In this document: in pieces, positions 9,264-17,288 of the stretch
Position numbering within the stretch: the stretch's first letter is position 1
Layout of the letters: each line of letters opens with the position of its first letter
Assembly (NCBI RefSeq): GCF_001434815.1
Contig: NZ_AZDU01000003.1
Span: 1-62,627 of the forward strand
Length of the DNA: 62,627 bases
From: Lactobacillus equicursoris DSM 19284 = JCM 14600 = CIP 110162
GTDB taxonomy: Bacteria; Bacillota; Bacilli; Lactobacillales; Lactobacillaceae
Direction of reading: 5' to 3'
Notes under the pieces: model-generated
The model's input: only the letters and a program-made list of their open reading frames with translations
What the model was told of the DNA's origin: nothing
The model's database searches: none
Translations under genes and position numbers: made by a program

Positions 9264-9374
9264 ACTTCTCCCATCTAGACTGTAACTATCGGTACCTTAA
9301 AAAGGATTCCACCACAAATGTGGGTCGCGGACTTTACCGCCGGTCGGGAATTTCACCCTGCCCCGAAGAACATT
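9264..9374 (-). ncRNA. FMN riboswitch (RFN element)
   Basis: Read on the minus strand, the conserved RFN blocks appear in order: CTTCGGGGCAGGGTGAAATT, CCCGACCGGCGGTA, AGTCCGCGA, TGGTGGAATCC, GTACCGATAGTTACAGTC and GATGGGAGAAG. It precedes the rib operon, so FMN excess should terminate transcription. Confidence 0.97.
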
Positions 9375-9502
9375 TATTCAATTCACTAGTAACTATAGAA
9401 AACTTTTAAAGGTCTGTCAAGGAATTTTTTAACCGCTTACAGGAAAAGTGGGAGAGAAAATCTGTTACAATAGGCGAAGCTAAAGGATTTTGAGGTAGAA
9501 AA

Positions 9503-9934
9503 ATGACAGCGAAAAAAATTATCCATGACCCCCTGTTTTTGAGTCAACCGGCAGCAAAAGCAACGAAAAATGACCTGCAAGTTGCCCAAGACTTGCTGGA
9601 TACATTGATGGTACACCGGGAAAGCAAGGATGGCTTGCCAGCAGCGGCGGGGCTAGCCGCCAACATGATTGGGGAGAAGAAGGCGATCATTACGCTCTTT
9701 GCGGGCTTTTTGCCAATGGTGATGCTGAATCCGCGGATTGTCAAAAAGAGTGGGGCATACTTGACGCAGGAGGGATGCTTGTCTTTAGAGGGCGAGCGAC
9801 CGGTTCAGCGATATAAGGAGATTGAGGTCAGCTATCAGGATCTGGGGATGCAGGCCCACCAGCAGACCTTTACGGACTTCACGGCAGAAATTATTCAGCA
9901 CGAGGTCGATCACTGCTTGGGGAAGCTGATTTAA
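9503..9934 (+). CDS. def: Peptide deformylase family protein
   Basis: 143 residues. Motif 2 (EGCLSLEG, about 90-97) and motif 3 (QHEVDHCLG, HExxH-type, about 132-140) supply the Cys and two His metal ligands. Motif 1 reads GLAANMIG, with Met where classical enzymes have the catalytic Gln of GLAAxQ, so activity may differ from the main deformylase. GAGGT precedes the ATG. Monocistronic, divergent from the rib operon and convergent with the metQ-like gene, sharing the terminator region between them. Confidence 0.85.
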   Translation: MTAKKIIHDPLFLSQPAAKATKNDLQVAQDLLDTLMVHRESKDGLPAAAGLAANMIGEKKAIITLFAGFLPMVMLNPRIVKKSGAYLTQEGCLSLEGERPVQRYKEIEVSYQDLGMQAHQQTFTDFTAEIIQHEVDHCLGKLI

Positions 9935-9941
9935 AAGAAGC

Positions 9942-9973
9942 AAAAAAGTCGCGCCAAATGGCGCGGCTTTTTT
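9942..9973 (+). terminator. Bidirectional terminator between def and the metQ-like gene
   Basis: A-run, stem GTCGCGCC/GGCGCGGC with loop AAAT, and T-run. It works on either strand and overlaps the end of the metQ-like gene. Confidence 0.85.
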
Positions 9974-10847
9974 AATCGGTCAAGTAGGAAATTGGCTTAT
10001 TAACTTCGACTTTGGTGCCGGAGTACTTCTTAGCAATCCACTTTTGAATCTGCTTGTTGTGGTAGAGACCTACAAGCTTCTTGTAAGCGGCATTGTTCTT
10101 GTTCTTCTTGGCCGTAGCTAGCACGTTGATATTGTTCTTCGTGCTCTGGTTGATTTTTTCATGATAAAGCGAGTCTTTCAAAACGTTCAAGCCGCCGGAA
10201 AGGGCGATCGTGTTCCCAATCAAAACCGCGTCAACTGACTTGATCACTCTGGGACCAGTGGTGTCATCGATCAGCTTAAACTTGAACTGCTTAGGGTTAG
10301 CAGCCACGTCGTTCACGCTGCCGCTTGCCACGTTGAAGTTCTTCTTCAGCTTGATCAGGCCGGCATCGGCTAGTAAAAGCAGGCCCCGTGCTTCGTTAGC
10401 GGCGTTGTTGGCTAGGGCAATGGTGGCGCCCTTTGGCAACTGGCTCAGCTTCTTGTACTTAGCCGAGTAGATGCCCATTGGCTCCAGGTAAGTCGTACCT
10501 AGCGCCACTTGGGTGCCGGCGTTATTTTTAGACTGGTTGTAAGCCTGCAAGTAAGCCCAAGAGGCAAAGGCACTAACGTTGATGCTGCCATCGGAGGTTG
10601 CCCGCAAGAGGCTTGGCCCGTCGGTAAAGGCCTTCACCTTGATCTTCAGGCCCAGCTTTTTGGCCTGGCTGGTCTTGGCGATGTGCTGCCAAACCTGAAC
10701 GTCAGGGCCGATGGAGCCAATGGTGATGGTGGTTTGCTTGGTACTCGTCTGCTTGGAAGAAGAGAATCTAAAGGCGAAAAAAGCAAGCAGGACGATAATT
10801 ACAGCAGAAACAATAATGATGATGCGGTTTCTTTTCTTCTTCCTCAT
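9972..10847 (-). CDS. MetQ/NlpA-family substrate-binding protein, membrane-anchored
   Basis: 291 residues with one N-terminal membrane helix (about 8-27) and an NlpA-type binding domain (TITIGSIGPDVQVWQHIA onward; GATIALANNAANEARGLLLL near 145). The family binds methionine and related amino acids for MetNI-type ABC importers. The protein has no cysteine, so there is no lipobox and it should stay anchored by its uncleaved helix. It follows luxS by 22 bp behind a T-box leader, which supports a methionine role. No metN or metI gene lies in the window. Confidence 0.8.
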   Translation of the reverse strand: MRKKKRNRIIIIVSAVIIVLLAFFAFRFSSSKQTSTKQTTITIGSIGPDVQVWQHIAKTSQAKKLGLKIKVKAFTDGPSLLRATSDGSINVSAFASWAYLQAYNQSKNNAGTQVALGTTYLEPMGIYSAKYKKLSQLPKGATIALANNAANEARGLLLLADAGLIKLKKNFNVASGSVNDVAANPKQFKFKLIDDTTGPRVIKSVDAVLIGNTIALSGGLNVLKDSLYHEKINQSTKNNINVLATAKKNKNNAAYKKLVGLYHNKQIQKWIAKKYSGTKVEVNKPISYLTD

Positions 10848-10869
10848 GTTTTGGTCCTCGCTTAGTTGA

Positions 10870-11349
10870 CTAGTCTTCTACAACGTGGCGGTTGAAAGGA
10901 TCATCGCTGATCCCTTCTTTTAAGATGTCGTTGCACCATTCCTTGGCACTGAAGAGGGAGTGGTCGCGGTAGTTGCCGCAGCTTTCGATGGTGGTACCGG
11001 GCACGTCTTCCCAGGTAATGTCGTCTCTGATGGCCTTGAGGGAGTCGCGCAAGGCCCGGGCAACTTCAGTCGTTGAGTGTTCACCCCAAGTAATCAAGTG
11101 GAAGCCCGTCCGGCAACCGAATGGGGAGCAGTCAATCACGCCGTCCAAGCGGTCCCGCAAAAGGCTGGCCAGGAGGTGTTCAATCGTGTGCAAGCCGCCA
11201 GTTGGGATGGCGTTCTTGTTTGGCTGCACCAGGCGGAGGTCAAAGTTGGAGATCTTGTCGCCCTTCGGGCCTTCTTCGACCGTGATTAAACGGACGTAAG
11301 GTGCTTTAACTTTAGTGTGGTCTAATTCAAAACTTTCTACTTTTGCCAT
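10870..11349 (-). CDS. luxS: S-ribosylhomocysteine lyase
   Basis: 159 residues. The metal site is HTIEH (about 57-61) plus Cys in ESCGNYRDH, and the substrate Cys lies in [11 protein letters not shown]. LuxS splits S-ribosylhomocysteine into homocysteine and the AI-2 precursor in the activated methyl cycle. AAGGAG precedes the ATG. First gene of a two-gene operon under T-box control, which ties it to methionine supply rather than to signalling alone. Confidence 0.96.
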   Translation of the reverse strand: MAKVESFELDHTKVKAPYVRLITVEEGPKGDKISNFDLRLVQPNKNAIPTGGLHTIEHLLASLLRDRLDGVIDCSPFGCRTGFHLITWGEHSTTEVARALRDSLKAIRDDITWEDVPGTTIESCGNYRDHSLFSAKEWCNDILKEGISDDPFNRHVVED

Positions 11350-11406
11350 GATAAAACTCCTTTTTTCTAAAAAAATACTACTTAACTAATTTACTTGAAA
11401 AACGTG

Positions 11407-11680
11407 ACAAAAAAAGTCCCTGAACGAAATTGCTTTCGCTCAGGGACGTATTAGCGTGTTACCACCCATCTTCACGGCCAAAAGAGGCCGCCTTTAAGTA
11501 CGCTCCACTTAAGGGAGTTATACTTGGACGCGCTATCGGGCGTCTCCCGCGGGAAGCTTGCCGTAGCTCGCCTCCCGTATGACTCAAAGACCATATTCGC
11601 CGGGGCCTCTTCAGCGCTTTTCAGCTACCGCGCCTCTCTGAAAGAAGATCTGACCAGCTACTTATCTTTTCCTTGTCAAC
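11407..11680 (-). ncRNA. T-box leader of luxS, probably methionine-specific
   Basis: The minus strand shows a structured leader of about 270 nt ending in the T-box-like GATGGGTGGTAACACGC and a terminator stem GTCCCTGA/TCAGGGAC (11416-11447) followed by seven T. The candidate specifier lies in GCGAATATGGTC, where ATG would be Met; this is inferred from sequence and from the downstream methionine genes. Confidence 0.85.
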
Positions 11681-11730
11681 ATGTTTTCATTTTTTAATCA
11701 TAATATAATAACGATAGCCGCTTGTCAACC

Positions 11731-11766
11731 GTTCGCGGCAAAAATTATCCAAGCCGGCTAATCGTT
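11731..11766. repeat. Direct repeat, copy 1 (tail of the 99-residue membrane protein gene)
   Basis: About 36 bp matching 12924-12962 with two or three differences. It covers the last codons and the region after the stop of each small membrane protein gene. It suggests that the two secreted/membrane modules arose by duplication or recombination here. Confidence 0.75.
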
Positions 11767-12057
11767 TTGTTTATGCTTGCCGGAATTAAACTTCCGGTCC
11801 CGCAGATAGTCTGCAATCGTCGCGCCAATGAAGATCAAGTCAAAGGGAACCAAAAGGGCCAGGCCGGCAATGTTCAGCATGCTATAGGCTGCCGCGTTGG
11901 TAACTACGATGATTCCGATAGGAATCAGCATGTTCCAATAGCCGATCCGGTAGCGGAAGAAGTCTGTAATCTTTTGCATCCTTGGCGCAAAGGGTGCAGT
12001 CAAAATAAAGCCGATCATTAACCCAGCTGAAAAATAGCTGATTAATAAACGAGTCAT
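11758..12057 (-). CDS. Small integral membrane protein, partner of the adjacent secreted protein
   Basis: 99 residues with three hydrophobic segments (about 5-23, 43-62 and 64-82) and a basic C-terminus ending KHKQND. Family not recognised. It begins 18 bp after the secreted-protein gene at 12076-12735 and so is likely co-transcribed with it. By analogy with the other modules in the window it could be an immunity or anchoring partner; that is inference. Its last codons and 3' flank are repeated after the 60-residue gene at 12951. Confidence 0.6.
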   Translation of the reverse strand: MTRLLISYFSAGLMIGFILTAPFAPRMQKITDFFRYRIGYWNMLIPIGIIVVTNAAAYSMLNIAGLALLVPFDLIFIGATIADYLRDRKFNSGKHKQND

Positions 12058-12075
12058 GATAGTACCTCAGAAAAT

Positions 12076-12735
12076 TTACTTATAAATGTGGAATGAAAAT
12101 CCAACGGTATAATTAATATCAGTATAAATTTTGCTCTTTTTGTGTTTCTTATTGTAGTTTAACAATTGACTGCTAAAAGAGTCGACATACATCCCAAAGG
12201 CTTCACCTAATGTCGATGCAATTTCGTGTCCTGTTACTGTTGCGATAGCTGATGCTAAAGATGAAATTGTAGAGACATTTCCGGCTTTCCCGGCAAACCA
12301 ATAAACGCCCGCATTTGAAGTGAAGTAAACTCTGACACCCCACCAAAAGGCGCGAACATAGCAACCACTATGGAGTCGAGCAGCGCCTTTAACACGGGCA
12401 GCTTTAGAAACATATAAAGCTTGTGTAGAGAGAGATTTCGTTTCTGTATTGATAACTAGATCATTTTTTTGAATATCAGCATTAACCGTAGCTAATTGAT
12501 TTTCAACAACTTTCTTAGTATTTTCGGAAAGCTTGCTCTTCCCAGAATCGGATAAAACATATTGATTATTAGAAACATCAACATACTTATCGGCTTGTTT
12601 GATTTGACTAGTAGTTAGTTGGGAGTTAGTTGATGTTCCGTTAAAACTATCAGCCTTAACAACTGTGCCAGAAGAGATTTCCCAAAAAAGTGCGATAGCG
12701 AAAATGGCACTGAGTAATAGATGCTTTGATTTCAT
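12076..12735 (-). CDS. Secreted low-GC protein of the FWWG family
   Basis: 219 residues with a signal peptide ending near VVKA/DSFN (about residue 28). The N-terminal half has YVDVSNNQYVL and NADIQKNDLVI; the C-terminal half has FWWGVRVYFTSN (about 130-141), a Gly/Ala-rich amphipathic stretch and YTDINY. The paralogue at 50439-51152 shares each of these motifs in the same order. No known domain is recognised. DNA composition is much richer in A/T than the flanks, which suggests transfer. A small membrane protein gene follows at once. A bacteriocin-like or toxin role is possible but unproven. Confidence 0.7.
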   Translation of the reverse strand: MKSKHLLLSAIFAIALFWEISSGTVVKADSFNGTSTNSQLTTSQIKQADKYVDVSNNQYVLSDSGKSKLSENTKKVVENQLATVNADIQKNDLVINTETKSLSTQALYVSKAARVKGAARLHSGCYVRAFWWGVRVYFTSNAGVYWFAGKAGNVSTISSLASAIATVTGHEIASTLGEAFGMYVDSFSSQLLNYNKKHKKSKIYTDINYTVGFSFHIYK

Positions 12736-12923
12736 ATTTTCCTCCTAATATAACACTAAATATGATATTGACACTTAGAATTATAGTATGGTGCATGACT
12801 GCATGCAAGTGTTTTATAAAATATATTTATTTGCTGGCAATAATGTAAATAAGGAGGATGTATATTGGAAAAATATTGATAATGTTCTATTTTGGAACTA
12901 TCGCTGATAGTTATTTTGCAATA

Positions 12924-12962
12924 GTTCGTGGCAAAAATTATCCAAGCCGGCTAATCGTCTTG
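12924..12962. repeat. Direct repeat, copy 2 (tail of the 60-residue membrane protein gene)
   Basis: Second copy of the repeat at 11731-11766, at the same place relative to the stop codon of the 60-residue gene. Both copies read GATTAGCCGGCTTGGATAAT across the stop on the minus strand. Confidence 0.75.
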
Positions 12963-13133
12963 GCCGTGGTCCTGCTTTGCTTCTTCCTCGCGCTTGATCT
13001 TGAGGACTAAAGGGGTCAGTTTGATTACCAGGAACTTGGCAAAGTAGTAGGCGATTACGAAGAAGATGATGATACCGACCAGTTGGGCAAGCAAGACTGG
13101 CCAGATGTTGTAAGCTACCTCAGCTAAAATCAT
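12951..13133 (-). CDS. Small membrane protein, partner of the broken secreted gene
   Basis: 60 residues: one long hydrophobic helix (about 10-42) followed by a charged tail (KIKREEEAKQDHGQDD). GGAGTGAG precedes the ATG. It lies 84 bp after the disrupted secreted-protein gene at 13217-13742. Function unknown. Its 3' end is a near copy of that of the 99-residue gene at 11758. Confidence 0.6.
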   Translation of the reverse strand: MILAEVAYNIWPVLLAQLVGIIIFFVIAYYFAKFLVIKLTPLVLKIKREEEAKQDHGQDD

Positions 13134-13216
13134 TTTTTCTCACTCCATTATTACTAAGAAATCGATACTTTATTTGAATAAATGGCTCTTTTTGATTGTA
13201 CCATGAGAATTGCATT

Positions 13217-13742
13217 CTACATTGACGCGAAGGTGATTTTGGGGGAGAGTTGATTAGAAAGCGCCTTCACTTTGCTGGCCCTTGTTGAGCTAACAGTTGA
13301 AGCACGCAAAGACGAGGTTTCTATCAAATCGTTAGTAGATGATTCTGTTTCATCATGAACATCTACTAAAACAGCACTCCCTTCAAAGCTAATCGTTACA
13401 TTTGGAGTAATTTCGTAGCTATTGTTGATTTTTTCTAATTTATTCGGATTCGTGTTTTGCAATTTATTATTGGAAACTGCTGACTCTAATTGCGTGTATT
13501 TACTTTTGATAATTTCTGTAGTAGTTGCATCAGCGTCCGCTTTTACGTCTGATTCACTTAATCCAGATAATCTTTCTTTCAATTCGTTTGCAATTCCTTG
13601 TTGTTCATCGTTTATCTTCTTGATTTGTTGATTAGTTAAAGAAGCTGTGCTAGTAGAAAAAGTATTAGCTTTCACTGTATTTGCGGAAAAGCACAGTGGC
13701 AATTGGTAGTGCCATCAAAGTAGTAATTCTATTCTTGTTCAT
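13217..13742 (-). pseudogene. Frameshifted and truncated secreted-protein gene
   Basis: An ATG at 13742 with GAGGT upstream starts a good signal peptide (MNKNRITTLMALPIATVLF), but that frame soon stops. The rest continues in another frame as SANTVKANTFSTSTASL. Removing one C near 13690 would join them into a signal peptide ending TVKA/NTF. The mature part (LTNQQIKKINDEQQGIANEL...) resembles the N-terminal half of the FWWG-family proteins in length, signal peptide and Ser/Thr/Asn richness. It ends before the FWWG domain. Either a decayed gene or a sequencing error in the C pair; the lost C-terminus favours decay. Confidence 0.6.
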
Positions 13743-13861
13743 AATGAATATACCTCTTTTACACTTAAAGTAATGCTGGTTTTGTAAAGCGCTTTTATAA
13801 AACTGTATAAAGTATAACACTGCCTGTTAAGTTTGCATAACACTTTTTTGCAATAAAAATA

Positions 13862-13902
13862 CCCCACAATCGTTAGATGTCTATGTCTAACAATTGTAGG
13901 GC
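13862..13902. repeat. Imperfect inverted repeat
   Basis: CCCACAATCGTTAGA and TCTAACAATTGTAGGG pair with one mismatch and one bulge around an eight-base loop. It lacks a good T-run and sits 32 bp from the perfect hairpin at 13934. It could be part of the same element. Confidence 0.45.
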
Positions 13903-13933
13903 ACTTCAACTTAGATGAGTGTCCTAAAGCATT

Positions 13934-13983
13934 CCCCGTTCAAAGTCAATGCCTTAACTTAATGACATTGACTTTGAACGGGG
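13934..13983. repeat. Perfect 18-bp hairpin, full copy of a dispersed element
   Basis: CCCCGTTCAAAGTCAATG and its exact complement flank a 14-nt loop. The left arm and loop recur at the window start (1-31). Followed by weak T-rich sequence. It may also act as a terminator for the gene at 14005-14712. Confidence 0.7.
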
Positions 13984-14004
13984 ACTATTTTTACCATTGA
14001 CCAA

Positions 14005-14712
14005 TTAAGCTTGCACAAAGTTGGCTTGTAAGTCAGCCAAGGCATCTGAGGTCAAGGTCGTGTAAACTGAGCCCTTAACGCCCTTGGAGTCTTCCAAGCT
14101 CAAGTCAACGCCCTTGTCACCGCTTGGGTCATTGCTTACAGCAACGCCGAGCAGCTTGTAGGCCGTTGAAGTTGGGTCTGGTGAGAAGAACAAGCGCTTC
14201 TTGCCATCGTATGCTGAGTTTTCCGTGTACAGATAAACCTTGGCAGGGCTTGACTTAACTGCCAAGTTCAAGTCGCTTGAGTCAACCTTGTTCAAAGTCA
14301 GCAATTCGTAGTGTTGTGCCAAGTGGCCGCCCATGCTTTGGAAAACAGCCAAGAACTTTTCAGTGGCTTCTGGATCAACTTCACCAAAGTCGATTTGGTC
14401 GCTTTCTTGAACCAAGGACAAGATCAACAAGTGCTTAGTGTCCTTGTCAAAGTAAACGCTCAAGTTGGCTACGCCACCTGGCCAAGCAGCCTTGCCCTTT
14501 TCGTATTGGGTGAAGTAAACGTTGCTGTCGTTGTTGACAACCAGCTTGTTTGAGCCGTCTACAGTTTCCAGACTAGTGACTGGCATTGGGGGAACGTAAC
14601 TGTCCTTTTGCCGTGAAGCCCAAAGTGCTTGTTGCTTCTTCTTTTCTTTGCGTGAGCTAACAAACAAGATTACGCCAACGATGATGATAAGTAATAAAAG
14701 TATCCAGCCCAT
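14005..14712 (-). CDS. Membrane-anchored hypothetical protein
   Basis: 235 residues. One N-terminal helix (about 2-19) is followed by a positive stretch (SSRKEKKKQQ), so the remaining 210 residues should lie in the cytoplasm. They are rich in beta-prone sequence (KLVVNNDSNVYFTQYEKG, KHLLILSLVQESDQIDFGEV). No family recognised. GGAGG precedes the ATG and codon use is of the high-expression type, so it is a real and well-expressed gene. Monocistronic. Confidence 0.75.
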   Translation of the reverse strand: MGWILLLLIIIVGVILFVSSRKEKKKQQALWASRQKDSYVPPMPVTSLETVDGSNKLVVNNDSNVYFTQYEKGKAAWPGGVANLSVYFDKDTKHLLILSLVQESDQIDFGEVDPEATEKFLAVFQSMGGHLAQHYELLTLNKVDSSDLNLAVKSSPAKVYLYTENSAYDGKKRLFFSPDPTSTAYKLLGVAVSNDPSGDKGVDLSLEDSKGVKGSVYTTLTSDALADLQANFVQA

Positions 14713-14946
14713 ATTAAACCTCCAGTGTTGTCACCTTTTAGCTGAAAAAGATGTCTGATTAATTCTAAGTTAAAAAATGCTAGATTTGCTTTTGCTTAGC
14801 AAAGTCCTTATATCTTTTTATTTTACTACAAAAAGCCGAGTTAGCAAAGTTTAGCCCCCAAGGAAAAGTGAGAAAGTTAATAATTTTAACTTAGCCCGGG
14901 CCAAAAGCTAAAAGTATTAGCTTATGATCCTTAAAGGGAAATTAGA

Positions 14947-15858
14947 TTAATTAGCATTCTTTTGAATACTGATCTTTAAAAGCTCGATGTACTGGTTGGC
15001 AATCGGCGACAGGTGGTGTAGCTGGTTGACCAGGTAGCCCAGCTCAATATATTCGTCGCTGACCAGGGGCCGGGCGATGATGTCATCCCCGTTTAAGTCG
15101 GCGTTGATGATCCCGGAGGAAATGGTGTAGCCATTGAGACCAATGGCCAGGTTGAAAAGGGTGGCCCGGTCGCTGACGATGATGGAGCGGGGGCTGGGCT
15201 GGTCGGCCAGGGTCTCTTCCCAGTAGTAGAAGGAATTGTGCCGGCCCTGGTCGTAGCTGAGCTTGGGGTAGGGGAGGAGGTCCTTGAGCGTCAGCTGCTT
15301 TTTATTGGCTAGGGGATGTTTTTTATACAAAAAGACGTGGGGCTTGGCCTTAAAGAGGGGCGTAAAGAGGAGCTTTTTCTCCTTAAAGTTGCTGGTCAAG
15401 ACCTGGCGGTTGTAGCGGCTGAGGTAGATGACGCCGACCTCGCTTTTGAGCTGGGCCACGTCCTCGATTACCTCGTAAGTCCGCATTTCCTTCAAGCTGG
15501 CCTGGTAGTCGCTGGGGCCAATCTCCTTTAACAGATGAACGAAAGCGTCAACGGCAAAGGCATAGTGCTGGGCGGCTACGGAAAAAATCTTGGGTGCCGT
15601 GCTTTCCCCGTGGTAGCGGCGGTCCAGCAGGTCGACTTGGTCTAAGACCTGCTGGGCGTACTGCATGAATTCTTGTCCGTCTTCGGTCAGGCTGACGCCC
15701 TTTTTGCCTCGGACCAAGATGGTGATGCCCATCTCTGCTTCCAGCTGCTTGATGGCCGCCGACAGGGTGGGCTGGGCGATGAAGAGTTCTTTGGCGGCCT
15801 CAGTGATATTGCCGAGGGCAACGACTTTTTGCAAGTAGCGGAGCTGCTGCAGTTTCAT
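14947..15858 (-). CDS. LysR-family regulator next to the MetE-like gene
   Basis: 303 residues: N-terminal winged helix (MKLQQLRYLQKVVALGNITEAAKELFIAQPTLSAAIKQLE) and a C-terminal co-inducer domain. It is transcribed divergently from the MetE-like gene at 16012. An ATAG-N7-CTAT operator lies between the two starts, so it most likely controls that gene and itself, perhaps in response to sulfur amino acid status. The effector is unknown. Confidence 0.88.
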   Translation of the reverse strand: MKLQQLRYLQKVVALGNITEAAKELFIAQPTLSAAIKQLEAEMGITILVRGKKGVSLTEDGQEFMQYAQQVLDQVDLLDRRYHGESTAPKIFSVAAQHYAFAVDAFVHLLKEIGPSDYQASLKEMRTYEVIEDVAQLKSEVGVIYLSRYNRQVLTSNFKEKKLLFTPLFKAKPHVFLYKKHPLANKKQLTLKDLLPYPKLSYDQGRHNSFYYWEETLADQPSPRSIIVSDRATLFNLAIGLNGYTISSGIINADLNGDDIIARPLVSDEYIELGYLVNQLHHLSPIANQYIELLKISIQKNAN

Positions 15859-15882
15859 AGTAGGACCTCTTTTCTCGGTTAT

Positions 15883-15901
15883 CCATAGTCTATAACTATG
15901 G
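15883..15901. promoter_or_regulatory. LysR-type operator
   Basis: CCATAG-N7-CTATGG, a perfect inverted repeat with the T-N11-A core typical of LysR regulators, 25 bp before the LysR gene and 111 bp before the MetE-like gene. Confidence 0.65.
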
Positions 15902-16011
15902 CTGAGTGCTTTAAATAGCTATTTTCAATTGTAGGAAAAATTCCCTATAATAACAAGCATTAAGAGCAAATTAAAACACAGTTTATTTTTTAACACTTGG
16001 AGGTAATTCTT

Positions 16012-17130
16012 ATGTCATACCCACGTTACGATATTGTCGGCAGTTTCTTGCGTCCAGCCAGCTTGAAGGAAGCGAGAGAGAAGTTTGAAAAGGGCGAGAT
16101 TAGCCGCGAAGACTTGAAACAAGTCGAAGACAAGGAAATTGCGGATTTGGTGGAAAAGGAAGCCAAGGTCGGTTTGAAGGTCGTATCTGATGGCGAATTT
16201 CGCCGGTCCTATTGGCACCTGGACACCTTCTGGGGCTTTGGTGGCGTAGAACATGTCAAGGCAGAACACGGCTACTTTTTCCATGATGAAGAAACTAGAC
16301 CTGACGCGGCCAAGCTGGTTGGCAAGTTAACTTATGAACCGGGCCACCCTGACGTTGAAGCCTTTGACTACTTGAAGCCGCTAGCTGAAAAGTACGGCGT
16401 GACCCCGCGGCAAAGCATTCCTGCTCCAGCGCAATTATACTGTGAATTGATCTGCCGGAATGATGAGCTGATCGCAGCCACTGACGCCGTTTACCCTGAC
16501 CGGGCCGAACTAGCCAAGGACGTGTCCAAGGTTTACCGGGAATTGATCTTGGATTTGTACAAACACGGGGCCCGCGACGTGAAGCTGGACGACTGTACTT
16601 GGGGCGTTTTAGTCAACGACAACTTCTGGCACGCCTTTGACGAAGGTGGCCGCCTGAAGCGGGAAGAAATTTTGCAATTATATAAAGAAATAAATGAAAA
16701 TGCTTTGGTAGACTTGCCAAACGACTTGCGGATTACCACCCACATCTGCCGGGGCAACTACGACTCAACCTGGGCTTCAGAAGGCGGCTACGGCCCAGCT
16801 GCCCCATATGTTTTCAAGGAAAAGGGCGTGGATGCTTTTTACCTGGAATTTGACGACGAACGCTCCGGCGGCTTTGAACCATTGAAGGAAGTGCCAGCTG
16901 ACAAGGAAGTTGTGCTGGGGCTGGTAACGTCTAAGAAGGCGGAACTGGAAGATCCGGAAGAGGTGAAGGCAAGAATCAAGGAAGCAAGCAAGTTCCACCC
17001 ACTGGAAACATCCGCTTTGAGCACCCAATGCGGCTTTGCGTCAACGGAAGAAGGCAACCACCTGACTGAGGACCAACAATGGGCCAAGATCAAGCTGGTT
17101 GAAGAAGTAGCAAAAGAAGTTTGGGGTTAG
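16012..17130 (+). CDS. MetE-like methionine synthase, YxjG/YxjH family
   Basis: 372 residues matching the C-terminal catalytic half of cobalamin-independent methionine synthase. The zinc ligands are visible in TTHICRGN (His and Cys) and STQCGF (Cys), with Glu in the YLEFDDE segment. Such short proteins transfer methyl groups to homocysteine from a donor that is uncertain. An in-frame TTG lies 15 bases upstream but GGAGG is placed for the ATG at 16012. It is divergent from a LysR gene and followed by its own terminator. With luxS and the MetQ-like gene it adds to a methionine theme. Confidence 0.9.
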   Translation: MSYPRYDIVGSFLRPASLKEAREKFEKGEISREDLKQVEDKEIADLVEKEAKVGLKVVSDGEFRRSYWHLDTFWGFGGVEHVKAEHGYFFHDEETRPDAAKLVGKLTYEPGHPDVEAFDYLKPLAEKYGVTPRQSIPAPAQLYCELICRNDELIAATDAVYPDRAELAKDVSKVYRELILDLYKHGARDVKLDDCTWGVLVNDNFWHAFDEGGRLKREEILQLYKEINENALVDLPNDLRITTHICRGNYDSTWASEGGYGPAAPYVFKEKGVDAFYLEFDDERSGGFEPLKEVPADKEVVLGLVTSKKAELEDPEEVKARIKEASKFHPLETSALSTQCGFASTEEGNHLTEDQQWAKIKLVEEVAKEVWG

Positions 17131-17139
17131 GTATAAGGA

Positions 17140-17170
17140 AGTCCAAGATCAAAAGATCTTGGACTTTTTG
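17140..17170 (+). terminator. Terminator of the MetE-like gene
   Basis: Stem AGTCCAAGATC/GATCTTGGACT, loop AAAA, then TTTTTG. Confidence 0.9.
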
Positions 17171-17288
17171 TTACCGGTAACTAATACAGCTTAGCCTAAA
17201 AATAATGCTTCAAACGCTTCCAGCATTCGCCTTTTTTCCTTATAATAGTACTAGTTGAAAAATGGACAAATGAAATGAGGCAATTATC

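Noticed and set aside
12861-13010. Plus-strand ORF starting after AAGGAGG, sharing VRGKNYPSRLIVL with another plus-strand ORF at 11722
   Set aside because: The shared peptide is only the antisense reading of the 36-bp direct repeat; the ATG touches the AAGGAGG with no spacing and most of the ORF is antisense to the 60-residue gene.
13784-13800. cre-like TGTAAAGCGCTTTTA before the broken secreted gene
   Set aside because: It has one extra base relative to the consensus and the downstream gene is disrupted, so the match is not convincing.
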